From an uncultured beta proteobacterium (GTDB lineage: Bacteria; Pseudomonadota; Gammaproteobacteria; Burkholderiales; Rhodocyclaceae): DNA of 5,725 bases. Made by a program: the position numbers and the translations under genes. Numbering within the stretch: position 1 is the first letter of the stretch; the number at the start of each line of letters is the position of its first letter. The notes beneath the pieces are model-generated. The model was not told the DNA's origin, did no database searches, and was given only the letters and a program-made list of their open reading frames with translations. Below, piece after piece: positions 1-5,683 of the stretch. Where the stretch lies: positions 1 through 5,725 of the forward strand of contig CAIZHL010000119.1 in the NCBI GenBank assembly GCA_903932755.1, in the 5' to 3' direction.

Positions 1-1
1 G

Positions 2-352
2 CTGCAGGTGGGCGGCGTCGGCATCGTCACCATCATGACCATCGCCGTCACCGAGCGCACCAACGAGATCGGCCTGATGGTCGCGCTGGGCGCCCGGCGG
101 CGTACCGTCCTCGGCCTCTTCCTCGGCGAAGCCGTGGCGCTGGCGGCGATCGGCGGGCTGTTCGGGCTGCTGCTCGGCATCGGCCTGGCGCAGCTGATCG
201 GCCTTTTCGTTCCGGCGCTGCCGGTGCATACGCCTTTGTCATTCGTGCTGCTGGCCGAGGCCCTGGCCGCCGCCATCGGCCTCGCCGCCGGCGTGCTGCC
301 GGCAAGGCGCGCGGCGATGCTGGACCCGGTCGAGGCGCTGCGCACCGAGTAA
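2..352 (+). CDS. MacB/FtsX-family ABC transporter permease, C-terminal part (5' end outside the window)
   Basis: Only the last 116 codons are present; the reading frame is open from base 2 and ends in TAA at 350-352. The fragment starts with GGVGIVTIMTIAVTERTNEI, the end of a membrane segment plus the conserved TERTxEIG cytoplasmic loop, followed by LMVALGARRR, a hallmark of MacB/LolC-type FtsX permeases. Two more hydrophobic segments follow (about residues 40-70 and 80-102 of the fragment), and the protein closes with PARRAAMLDPVEALRTE, the usual family C-terminus. Family knowledge: these inner-membrane proteins work as dimers with an ATPase and transmit mechanical force to periplasmic partners, exporting peptides, antibiotics or lipoproteins. 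The substrate cannot be read from this piece, and the partner ATPase and adaptor would lie upstream. The C-terminal end looks intact. The family call is firm; the subfamily (MacB rather than LolC or another) is less so. Confidence 0.9.
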   Translation: MQVGGVGIVTIMTIAVTERTNEIGLMVALGARRRTVLGLFLGEAVALAAIGGLFGLLLGIGLAQLIGLFVPALPVHTPLSFVLLAEALAAAIGLAAGVLPARRAAMLDPVEALRTE

Positions 353-363
353 GGAAAAGTTGC

Positions 364-386
364 GTCTGCCGTGGAGAGACGGCGAC
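364..386 (+). terminator. Weak hairpin after the permease gene
   Basis: GTC-T-GCCGT (364-372) can pair with ACGGC-GAC (379-386) around the loop GGAGAG, giving an eight-pair stem with one bulged T, twelve bases after the permease stop codon. No T-run follows, so it is at best a weak or factor-assisted terminator or an RNA 3'-end stabiliser. Confidence 0.2.
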
Positions 387-471
387 GGCTGACGGATTGC
401 ACGCGTGCGGAGCGGAACCGGCGGGTACGCGGTATATTTCAAGCCCTGAACTGCGCCGCAGTGTCGCCCCC

Positions 472-476
472 GGAGA
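472..476 (+). promoter_or_regulatory. Ribosome binding site deciding the lipoprotein start
   Basis: GGAGA lies 10 bases before the ATG at 487. The frame is open further upstream (ATT/ATG-like positions from 397), but nothing there has a Shine-Dalgarno match, and the extension would put about 30 residues before the signal peptide. This site therefore supports 487 as the start. Confidence 0.6.
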
Positions 477-486
477 AAATCACGTC

Positions 487-1050
487 ATGAAACCGATGTT
501 CCGCCTGATCGCCGCGGCGCTTGCCGTGCTGTTGCTGACATCCTGCGCCGCCCTCGCGCCACCGCCGCCGCGCGAGTTCAAGCTTTCGCAGGCGCAATTG
601 CAGGACCTGGTGGGCCGGCATTTCGTTACCGCCCAGACCTACCTCGGCCTGCTCGACATCAAGCTGACCACGCCCCGCGTCACGCTGCAGCCGGAGTCGA
701 ATCGCGTGCTGACGGCGCTCGACGTGACGATCGCCGCGCCGCTGATCGGCAAGCCGTGGCAGGGTGCGGCGAGCATTTCGGGCCGCCTGCGCTTCGACCC
801 GGCGGCGCGGGCCATCCTGCTGGACGAGCCGCGCGCGGAAAGCTTCAGGGTCGACGGCGTTCCCGCGGCCTGGGCCGAGCGGGTGAACACCATCGGCGGC
901 TGGCTCTCCGAGCAGGTGCTGAAGGGCTTCGCGGTGTATCGGCTGAAGCCGGAAGACCTGCGCTTCGACAACGTGAACTATGTGCCGGCGGAATTCAAGG
1001 TTCGCCCGGCCGAGATCGTCATCAATCTGGTGCCGCAAGCCGCGCCGTAA
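487..1050 (+). CDS. DUF1439 (YceB-like) outer-membrane lipoprotein
   Basis: The product is 187 residues, close to the usual length of E. coli YceB and its relatives. Residues 1-20 form a lipoprotein signal peptide: positive start (K2, R6), hydrophobic run, and lipobox LTSC with the lipidated Cys at 20. Residue 21 is Ala rather than Asp, so Lol sorting to the outer membrane is expected. A short Pro-rich linker (25-28) leads into the DUF1439 region, which fits the family in its FKLSQAQLQDLV opening, the alternating strand patterns around 55-110 and the late LKPEDLRFDNVNYVP segment (153-167). The fold is thought to be a lipid- or hydrophobe-binding beta/alpha shape, but the role of the family is not established; no catalytic residues are visible. 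It sits 134 bases after the permease on the same strand, too far and with a weak hairpin between, so co-transcription is uncertain. The start is set by GGAGA at 472-476 and by the signal peptide. Confidence 0.85.
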   Translation: MKPMFRLIAAALAVLLLTSCAALAPPPPREFKLSQAQLQDLVGRHFVTAQTYLGLLDIKLTTPRVTLQPESNRVLTALDVTIAAPLIGKPWQGAASISGRLRFDPAARAILLDEPRAESFRVDGVPAAWAERVNTIGGWLSEQVLKGFAVYRLKPEDLRFDNVNYVPAEFKVRPAEIVINLVPQAAP

Positions 1051-1088
1051 GCCGCCGCGAAAAACTCGGCGCTGGCGACACGGCGCGT

Positions 1089-1100
1089 ATGCCGCGGCAT
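1089..1100. repeat. 12-bp perfect palindrome
   Basis: ATGCCGCGGCAT is its own reverse complement. It lies 38 bases after the lipoprotein stop codon and shares its last three bases with the stem-loop at 1098-1130. It could be a binding site for a dimeric regulator of the downstream promoter, or chance in GC-rich DNA. Confidence 0.3.
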
Positions 1101-1130
1101 GACGCAGTGCAGCTAATGCGCTGCGTCATG
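1098..1130 (+). terminator. Strong 14-bp stem-loop between the lipoprotein and the small gene
   Basis: CATGACGCAGTGCA (1098-1111) pairs with TGCGCTGCGTCATG (1117-1130) around the loop GCTAA. The outer ten pairs are perfect and the stem continues through one G-U pair. The following bases, ACTTATTGT, are T-rich but not a clean T-run. The likeliest role is a rho-independent terminator of the lipoprotein gene, 47 bases after its stop. Because its right arm also overlaps the -35 of the promoter at 1128-1156, an operator or attenuator role is possible. Confidence 0.5.
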
Positions 1131-1156
1131 ACTTATTGTCCGATGCGCTCTATAAG
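1128..1156 (+). promoter_or_regulatory. Candidate sigma70-type promoter for the 103-residue gene
   Basis: ATGACT (1128-1133, four of six matches to TTGACA) and TATAAG (1151-1156, five of six matches to TATAAT) are separated by exactly 17 bases. Transcription would start near 1162-1164, giving a leader of about 37 bases that carries the ribosome binding site at 1187-1193. The spacer is AT-richer than the surroundings. Confidence 0.4.
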
Positions 1157-1186
1157 GAGCTTGAGCCAGCACACGATGGCCAACCC

Positions 1187-1193
1187 GGAGGAG
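1187..1193 (+). promoter_or_regulatory. Very strong Shine-Dalgarno site for the 103-residue gene
   Basis: GGAGGAG stands six bases before the ATG at 1200, near-perfect in both sequence and spacing. This is the main evidence that the short frame is a real gene. An in-frame ATG at 1176 has its nearest purine run (AAGGAG, 1154-1159) 16 bases away and is less likely. Confidence 0.7.
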
Positions 1194-1199
1194 CGAAAA

Positions 1200-1511
1200 A
1201 TGACCTGGACGACACTGCACGACAAGGCGCAGCAACTCGGTTTCGAACTGGCATGCCATGCTTCCGCTGTGCCGGCGGGACACGATCGGCCGTGGATACG
1301 CGTCGGCAGTTACGGCGAGATGGCCGAGTTGTGGGCGCAGCCGGTGACCGCTCAGGCGCGCGCGTTGCCGCCCGACCGCGTCGCGGCGATGATTTCCGGT
1401 TGTTGCCAGCACGTCGGAACCCTGCCCGATTACGACGAGGATTTCCACGCCTGGATGGCGCCCCTGCTGGCCGCGGTGGCCAATCCCGAACACGGAAGAA
1501 GCCCGGCCTGA
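1200..1511 (+). CDS. Small protein of unknown function (103 aa)
   Basis: I do not recognise the family. The protein has 103 residues, with no signal peptide and no membrane segment, so it is probably cytoplasmic. It starts MTWTTLHDKAQQLGFEL, which reads like an amphipathic helix. Three cysteines occur with histidines nearby: C19-H20, then C68-C69-x-H71, with H83 further on; this could bind a metal or form a redox pair, but that is a guess. The middle (P34-W35 to about 50) is Trp/Tyr-bearing, and the later part (DYDEDFHAWMAPLLAAV) looks like an acidic helix. Coding evidence is a near-ideal ribosome binding site at 1187-1193, a plausible promoter at 1128-1156, and codon use like its neighbours. 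It is transcribed convergently with the TAXI gene and ends 33 bases from it. It is probably monocistronic. Confidence 0.7.
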   Translation: MTWTTLHDKAQQLGFELACHASAVPAGHDRPWIRVGSYGEMAELWAQPVTAQARALPPDRVAAMISGCCQHVGTLPDYDEDFHAWMAPLLAAVANPEHGRSPA

Positions 1512-1525
1512 GCCGGCAGCGGCGG

Positions 1526-1556
1526 GTCGCGCCCGGCGATCCGCTCAGGGCGCGAC
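1526..1556. terminator. Hairpin between convergent genes
   Basis: GTCGCGCCC (1526-1534) and GGGCGCGAC (1548-1556) are perfect 9-bp complements around a 13-base loop. The structure lies between the 103-residue gene and the TAXI gene. Its loop and right arm include the TAXI stop codon (1545-1547) and the last three codons. Being symmetric, it could end transcription from both sides, but neither side has a T-run, so this is a tentative call. Confidence 0.35.
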
Positions 1557-2924
1557 GGCGCCCGCGCCCGGATCCTTGCTGTCCGCCGGCGCTTCCTTGC
1601 CGAGCAGGCTCTTGCGGACGAAGGTGACATGCCCGCGCAAGCCGTAGAACAGGTCGCCGAAGGACGCCGGCACCACGATGCGATTGACGTTGGCTTCGAT
1701 GTCGTCGAGCTTTTTCAGCAGTTCCGCACGATGCTCCGGACCGCTTGATTTCTGCGCCGCCCGTTCCAGGTCGAGCAGCACCTTGTACCAGCGGTGAATT
1801 CGCGATTCGATGCGCCAGCGATACAGGGCGGGCGCGATGCGGATGCCCGGGATCAGCAGCAGCACGATCGGCACCAGCACGGCCAGCGTGCGCGCGATCA
1901 GGCTGGCCACCCAGAAGGGGAAGGTGCGATAGAGGAAGGTCTTGCCCGAGGCGTAGTAGCGCGTGGCGTCAGGGCTCAGGCGAAACTCGTGTTCCAGCGG
2001 CGCCGGGAACTCGCCGCGCTTCCTGAACAGTCCGGGCCCGCCATGCACTTCGCGTGCGGCTTCCAGCAGCAGGTCCGAGAGGGCGGGGTGCAGGCTGTCG
2101 CGGGCGACCAGTTCCACCGTGGGCCCGATCAGATGCACGTCTTCCGGGGGAATGTTCTTGCCGAAATCGAGCGAGCCTCTGGGCAGCACCAGTTTGTTCA
2201 GGTAGCCGATGCGGCGGACGTAGGCGTCGGCCTGGGTGACGTCGAACAGGTGCACGTCTTCGGTGCGCAGCAGTTTGCGCAGGACATCGGACGCGGTCGA
2301 ATCCCCCATCACGAAGATCGCGTCGATCTGCTTTTGCTCCAGCGCTGCCAGCGGATCCTTCGCATCGACTTCGATAAAGCCCGCCTCGCCCCCGGGTTCG
2401 ATGCCGTTGGCCTTGAGCAGGGCCAGCGCCAGCAGCCGCGTGCCGCTGCCGGCGGCGCCGATATCGAGCCGGGCACCCTTGAATTCCGACAGCAGTTGCC
2501 TGGTCCGGCCCTGATAGAAAATCATCAGCGGCTGGTAGTTGATGCTGCCCAGCGACATCAGGCGCTCGACATTGGTCTTGGCGACTTCGCCGCCGAGGAC
2601 GAAGCCGACATCCACTGAGGCTTTGGGGTCGAGCAGGCGCTGGAGGTTTTGCGTGGAGCCTTCCGAGGGCAGGATGTTGAGCGTGACACCTTCCCTGGCC
2701 AGGATCTTCTTGTACCTCTCGGCATTGCGGCTGAAACTGCTGCCCTCGGGTCCGCCGGTGATGGTGATGGTGGTGGGCGCCGCCGTGTTGAAGAAGGCGA
2801 ACACCCCGAGGCTGATCGTGAGGCCGACCGCCAGGATGACGCCCATGGACATGACCAGCCCGCGTCCGAACAGGTTGTCGAGCCGGGCGATCAAGCGGCT
2901 GAGCAGGGTATCTGGCGCTGGCAC
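1545..2924 (-). CDS. TAXI-family TRAP transporter solute-binding protein, membrane-anchored, without a permease
   Basis: The protein has 459 residues with a GTG start at 2924, chosen because GGAGA (2935-2931) stands six bases before it; an open frame runs further upstream but would overlap the divergent LLM gene. The N-terminus is basic (R10, R14, R21), followed by a membrane segment at about 25-46 with no clear cleavage site. Residues about 52-335 form the binding domain: TITGGPEGSSF (54-64) matches the TAXI ligand-loop region, GAAGSGTRLLALALL (156-170) matches the second conserved block, and FVMGDSTASDVL (204-215) a third. A second membrane segment follows (about 337-360), flanked by Arg on the inner side, then a tail of about 95 residues that includes a charged, coiled-coil-like helix (about 371-415). 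TAXI proteins normally deliver substrates to a fused DctQM-type permease; none is adjacent, and both flanking genes are complete and unrelated. Role as transport subunit or sensor is unresolved. Confidence 0.88.
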   Translation of the reverse strand: MPAPDTLLSRLIARLDNLFGRGLVMSMGVILAVGLTISLGVFAFFNTAAPTTITITGGPEGSSFSRNAERYKKILAREGVTLNILPSEGSTQNLQRLLDPKASVDVGFVLGGEVAKTNVERLMSLGSINYQPLMIFYQGRTRQLLSEFKGARLDIGAAGSGTRLLALALLKANGIEPGGEAGFIEVDAKDPLAALEQKQIDAIFVMGDSTASDVLRKLLRTEDVHLFDVTQADAYVRRIGYLNKLVLPRGSLDFGKNIPPEDVHLIGPTVELVARDSLHPALSDLLLEAAREVHGGPGLFRKRGEFPAPLEHEFRLSPDATRYYASGKTFLYRTFPFWVASLIARTLAVLVPIVLLLIPGIRIAPALYRWRIESRIHRWYKVLLDLERAAQKSSGPEHRAELLKKLDDIEANVNRIVVPASFGDLFYGLRGHVTFVRKSLLGKEAPADSKDPGAGAVAP

Positions 2925-2930
2925 ATCGAT

Positions 2931-2935
2931 TCTCC
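2931..2935 (-). promoter_or_regulatory. Ribosome binding site fixing the GTG start of the TAXI gene
   Basis: Read on the minus strand, GGAGA is followed by six bases and then GTG at 2924-2922. An ATG overlaps at 2926-2924 but is in another frame. This site makes the upstream extension of the open frame to 3083 unnecessary. Confidence 0.6.
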
Positions 2936-2956
2936 GGTCGGTGGATGCAGGAAAGC

Positions 2957-2972
2957 GGATAAGGCAGGATAA
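2957..2972. repeat. GGATAA direct repeat with 10-bp period
   Basis: GGATAA occurs at 2957-2962 and 2967-2972, exactly one helical turn apart, in the short gap between the divergent TAXI and LLM genes. The second copy contains GATAAT (2968-2973), a five-of-six match to a -10 box for the LLM gene; no good -35 lies 16-18 bases upstream. Confidence 0.35.
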
Positions 2973-3010
2973 TCGATCCCATGAAAACCCTGCGCGACAC
3001 CCGATTATCC
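2967..3010. repeat. 9-bp inverted repeat flanking the LLM start codon
   Basis: GGATAATCG (2967-2975) and CGATTATCC (3002-3010) are perfect reverse complements 26 bases apart, with the ATG at 2981 between them. As DNA they could be paired operator half-sites; as RNA they would form a hairpin holding the start codon in the loop and the weak AGGA ribosome site (2966-2969) in the stem. The right arm lies inside the coding sequence. Confidence 0.35.
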
Positions 3011-3982
3011 ATGCTCGACCTCGTTGCCGTGCGCGAAGGCGGCAGCGTCGCCGATGCGCTGGCGATCGCGCTGCGCACCGCACAGTACGTCGAGGCGCTC
3101 GGCTTCACCCGCTACTGGCTGGCGGAACACCACAACATGCCGGGCATCGCCAGTTCGGCCACCGCCGTGCTGGTCGGCTACATCGCCGGCGGAACAACGC
3201 GCATGCGCGTCGGCTCGGGCGGGGTGATGCTGCCCAACCACGCGCCGCTGGTGGTGGCCGAAGCCTTCGGCACCCTGGCCGAGATGTATCCGGGCCGCAT
3301 CGACCTCGGCCTCGGCCGCGCGCCGGGCACCGACCGCATCACCATGCGCGCGCTGCGCCGCGACCGCGTCGAAACCGAAGACGACTTTCCGCGCGAAGTG
3401 GCGGAACTGCAGCAACTGCTGGGCGAACCGCGGCCGGGCCAGCAGGTGATCGCCATGCCGGGCGCGGGTACGCAGGTGCCGGTCTGGCTGCTCGGCTCCA
3501 GCCTGTTTTCGGCGCAACTGGCGGCGGAGCGCGGCCTGCCCTATGCCTTCGCCTCGCACTTCGCGCCGCGCCTGCTGCATCAGGCGATCGATCTTTACCG
3601 CAGCCGCTTCCGGCCTTCGGTGAAACTTGCCGAACCTTACGTGATGATCGGCGTGCCGCTGGTCGCCGCGCCGACCGATGCCGAGGCCGATTTCCTCGCC
3701 AGCAGCGTTCATCAGCGCGTGCTCGGCATCCTCCACGGCGACCGCCGCAGCCTGCCGCCGCCGGTGGAGAATTTCCTTGCCGGCCTGCATCCGCAGGAGC
3801 GCGCCGCGATCGGCGACTTCCTCGGCGCCGCCGTGATCGGCGGGCCGCAAACCGTGGCGGAGGGGCTAAGCAAATTGCAGCAGGCGACGCAGGCCGACGA
3901 ACTGATCCTGGTCTGCGACATCTTCGATCCTGAGCTGCGCCTGCGCTCGCTGGATATCGCCGCGGAAGCCTGCGGCCTGTGA
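2981..3982 (+). CDS. LLM-class flavin-dependent oxidoreductase (luciferase-like, YhbW-type)
   Basis: The 333-residue product matches the bacterial-luciferase-like TIM-barrel family and is close in length to E. coli YhbW (about 335). Family blocks appear in order: [12 protein letters not shown] (9-20), [15 protein letters not shown] (44-58), [17 protein letters not shown] (78-94), [16 protein letters not shown] (103-118), [19 protein letters not shown] (167-185) and FASHFAP (190-196). Such enzymes use reduced flavin (FMNH2 supplied by a separate reductase, or in some members F420) to oxidise a substrate with oxygen; the substrate of YhbW-like members is not established. No signal peptide, so cytoplasmic. 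ATG 2981 is preferred because homologues have residues before the SxLDL block; ATG 3011 would cut into that block. The ribosome site is weak (AGGA, 11 bases away). It is divergent from the TAXI gene and is followed after four bases by the M48 protease gene. Confidence 0.92.
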   Translation: MKTLRDTRLSMLDLVAVREGGSVADALAIALRTAQYVEALGFTRYWLAEHHNMPGIASSATAVLVGYIAGGTTRMRVGSGGVMLPNHAPLVVAEAFGTLAEMYPGRIDLGLGRAPGTDRITMRALRRDRVETEDDFPREVAELQQLLGEPRPGQQVIAMPGAGTQVPVWLLGSSLFSAQLAAERGLPYAFASHFAPRLLHQAIDLYRSRFRPSVKLAEPYVMIGVPLVAAPTDAEADFLASSVHQRVLGILHGDRRSLPPPVENFLAGLHPQERAAIGDFLGAAVIGGPQTVAEGLSKLQQATQADELILVCDIFDPELRLRSLDIAAEACGL

Positions 3983-3986
3983 AATC

Positions 3987-5573
3987 ATGTTCCTTGCTGC
4001 CATCATGAAACTACCAATTCCAGGCCGTTTCGGGCCGCTGCTTGCCGCGCTGTGGCTGGCCATCCTGGCAAGCGGCTGCGCCACCAATCCGGTCACCAAG
4101 CAGACCGAGCTGAGCATCCTCTCGGAAAAGCAGGAAATAAAGATCGGCAAGCAGCAGTACCTGCAAAGCCAGCAGTCGGCCGGCGGCAAGTTCATCCTCG
4201 ATCCGGCGCTGGCGGCCTACGTCAATGAGGTCGGGCAGAAGCTGGTCAAGGTCAGCGACCGGCCCAACCTGCCTTTTGAATTCGTCATCATCAACGATTC
4301 CGTACCGAATGCCTGGGCCTTGCCCGGCGGCAAGCTGGCGATCAACCGCGGCCTGCTGCTCGAACTGAAGAGCGAGGCGGAACTGGCCGCCGTGCTCGCG
4401 CACGAGATCGTCCATGCCGCCGCCCGCCATGGCGCCCGCTCGATCGAGCAGGGGACGCTGCTGACGGCCGGCGCGGTGATCATCGGCGCGCTGGCCTCCG
4501 ACCAGAAGTATTCCGAGGTGGTCGAGTTCGCCGCGCTGGGCGGCGCGGCGCTGATCAGCATGCGCTTCAGCCGCGAACACGAACTGGAGGCCGACCATTA
4601 CGGCATCGATTACATGGTGCGCGCCGGCTACGATCCGAAGGCGGCGGTGGAACTGCAGGAGACCTTCGTCCGCCTGGCGGGCAACAAGTCGTCGAACTGG
4701 CTGGCCGGCATGTTCGCCACGCATCCGCCGTCGCAGGAACGCGTCGAGGCCAACCGCAAGCGGGCCGCCGGCCTGCCGGCCAGCCTGTATCGCGGCGAGG
4801 ATGTGTACCGCCACAAGCTGGCCTTCCTGATGCAGAGCAAGCCGGCCTATGCCGCCCATGACGAAGGCCGCAAGCTGCTGGAAAAGGAACCGGCCCAGGC
4901 GCTGGCCAAGGCCGACCAGGCGATCAAACTGGAGCCGCGCGAGGCGATGTTCCATGCCCTGCGCGGCGACGCGCTGAAGAAGCTGGGGCGCGTGCCCGAC
5001 GCCGAGCACGAATTCGGCGAGGCGATCCGCCTCAACGGCGAGTATTACGCCTATTACCTCGAACGCGGCCTGGTGCGCCAGCGCCAGGGCAACCGCGCGG
5101 GGGCGCAAAGCGACCTCGAGCGCAGCAATGCCCTGCTGCCGACGGCGGCGGCGCATTACGTGCTGGGCAACCTGGCGCAGGACGCCGGCCAGCCGGCGCG
5201 GGCCATCGACCACTACAAGCTGGCCTCCGGCTCGGATTCCGAGATCGGCAAGCGCGCCGGTGCGGTGCTGGTGCGCCTCGACCTGCCGGGCAATCCCGGC
5301 GAATACCTGAAGGTCGAACCGGTCGCCGACGGCAAGGGCAACCTCGGCCTGCGCGTCACCAACAACAGCCCGCTGGCACTGCGCAATGTGCGCGTTACGG
5401 GGACGGTGCAGAAGGCCTCATCGGGCAATCATTTCAAGAAGGACTACGCCTTGTCCGCCAGCCTGAAAGCCGGCCAGTCGGCCACCGTGGCGATGGGCGT
5501 AAAGCTGTCCGACTTCAACGCCCAGTTGAAGCAGGTCAGGGGGCAGGTGCGCGGCGCGGAGGCGGCGGAATAG
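3987..5573 (+). CDS. M48-family zinc metalloprotease lipoprotein (BepA-like) with TPR repeats and a C-terminal beta-rich domain
   Basis: Length is 528 residues from ATG 3987, or 522 from ATG 4005. The first follows the LLM stop by four bases (coupling); the second gives the more typical signal peptide, with K and R before the hydrophobic run. Neither has a Shine-Dalgarno match. Numbering from 3987, lipobox LASGC puts the lipidated Cys at 31, followed by Ala, suggesting outer-membrane anchoring facing the periplasm. The catalytic motif HEIVH (139-143) supplies two zinc ligands and the general base; E199 in the ExxxD motif (199-203) is the expected third ligand, and H246 in THPPSQER fits the regulatory His of BepA. 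Residues about 285-430 carry TPR-like helices. Residues about 437-525 are strand-rich, with LRVTNNSPLALRNVRVTG resembling FxLYD-type domains; E. coli BepA lacks this part. Likely role: quality control of outer-membrane protein assembly. All catalytic residues are intact. Confidence 0.92.
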   Translation: MFLAAIMKLPIPGRFGPLLAALWLAILASGCATNPVTKQTELSILSEKQEIKIGKQQYLQSQQSAGGKFILDPALAAYVNEVGQKLVKVSDRPNLPFEFVIINDSVPNAWALPGGKLAINRGLLLELKSEAELAAVLAHEIVHAAARHGARSIEQGTLLTAGAVIIGALASDQKYSEVVEFAALGGAALISMRFSREHELEADHYGIDYMVRAGYDPKAAVELQETFVRLAGNKSSNWLAGMFATHPPSQERVEANRKRAAGLPASLYRGEDVYRHKLAFLMQSKPAYAAHDEGRKLLEKEPAQALAKADQAIKLEPREAMFHALRGDALKKLGRVPDAEHEFGEAIRLNGEYYAYYLERGLVRQRQGNRAGAQSDLERSNALLPTAAAHYVLGNLAQDAGQPARAIDHYKLASGSDSEIGKRAGAVLVRLDLPGNPGEYLKVEPVADGKGNLGLRVTNNSPLALRNVRVTGTVQKASSGNHFKKDYALSASLKAGQSATVAMGVKLSDFNAQLKQVRGQVRGAEAAE

Positions 5574-5595
5574 GGCTGGAGACGTGGAATAATTC

Positions 5596-5664
5596 CGTCA
5601 CCCCGGCGAAAGCCGGGGTCCAGTGCCGTGATTCTTCTGGATTCCGGCATTCGCCGGAATGACG
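5596..5664. repeat. Dispersed-repeat-type double hairpin (REP/small inverted-repeat element)
   Basis: Two 28-base halves are inverted copies of each other with 23 of 28 positions matching, separated by 13 bases. Left half: CGTCA, stem CCCCGGC, GAAA loop, stem GCCGGGG, TCCAG (5596-5623). Right half: CTGGA, stem TTCCGGC, ATTC loop, stem GCCGGAA, TGACG (5637-5664). The CGTCA/TGACG ends, hairpin arms and TCCAG/CTGGA pairs resemble the small intergenic repeats scattered in many proteobacterial genomes. It lies 22 bases after the protease stop, in a convergent gap, where it may also end or protect transcripts from both sides. Only one copy is in the window, so its dispersed nature is known by resemblance only. 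Confidence 0.7.
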
Positions 5665-5683
5665 AATATAAAGTTGTGCTTTC

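Noticed and set aside
433..438. TATATT as a -10 box before the lipoprotein gene
   Set aside because: No -35-like hexamer lies 16-18 bases upstream; the nearest, TTGCAC at 397-402, is 30 bases away.
397..486. Upstream extension of the lipoprotein frame
   Set aside because: It would place about 30 non-conserved residues before a complete lipoprotein signal peptide. The ribosome site at 472-476 supports ATG 487.
1136..1627. 163-codon + strand frame across the small gene and the TAXI 3' end
   Set aside because: It crosses the convergent gene boundary, and its product is Arg-rich. The overlapping frame at 1200-1511 has the strong ribosome site.
2757..2776. Short GGTGAT/GGTGGT repeat
   Set aside because: It encodes the Thr-Ile alternation of a beta strand and the Gly-Gly loop in the TAXI binding domain, so protein sequence explains it.
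2925..3083. Upstream extension of the TAXI frame
   Set aside because: It overlaps the divergent LLM gene and adds an Arg-rich stretch with no family counterpart. GTG 2924 has a well-spaced ribosome site.
1969..3108. 379-codon open frame on the - strand
   Set aside because: It overlaps the TAXI gene on the same strand in another frame, and its product is Arg/Pro/Ala-rich without motifs. The His-run comes from the GGTGAT-type codons of the TITITGG segment.
2539..3933. 464-codon open frame on the + strand
   Set aside because: It runs antisense to the TAXI gene and then in a wrong frame through the LLM gene. Its product is Arg/Ala/Pro-rich with no recognisable motif, as expected of a shadow frame in GC-rich DNA.
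4011..5213. 400-codon open frame on the - strand
   Set aside because: It lies wholly antisense to the M48 protease, whose motifs are intact. Its product is low-complexity and rich in Arg, Gln and Leu.
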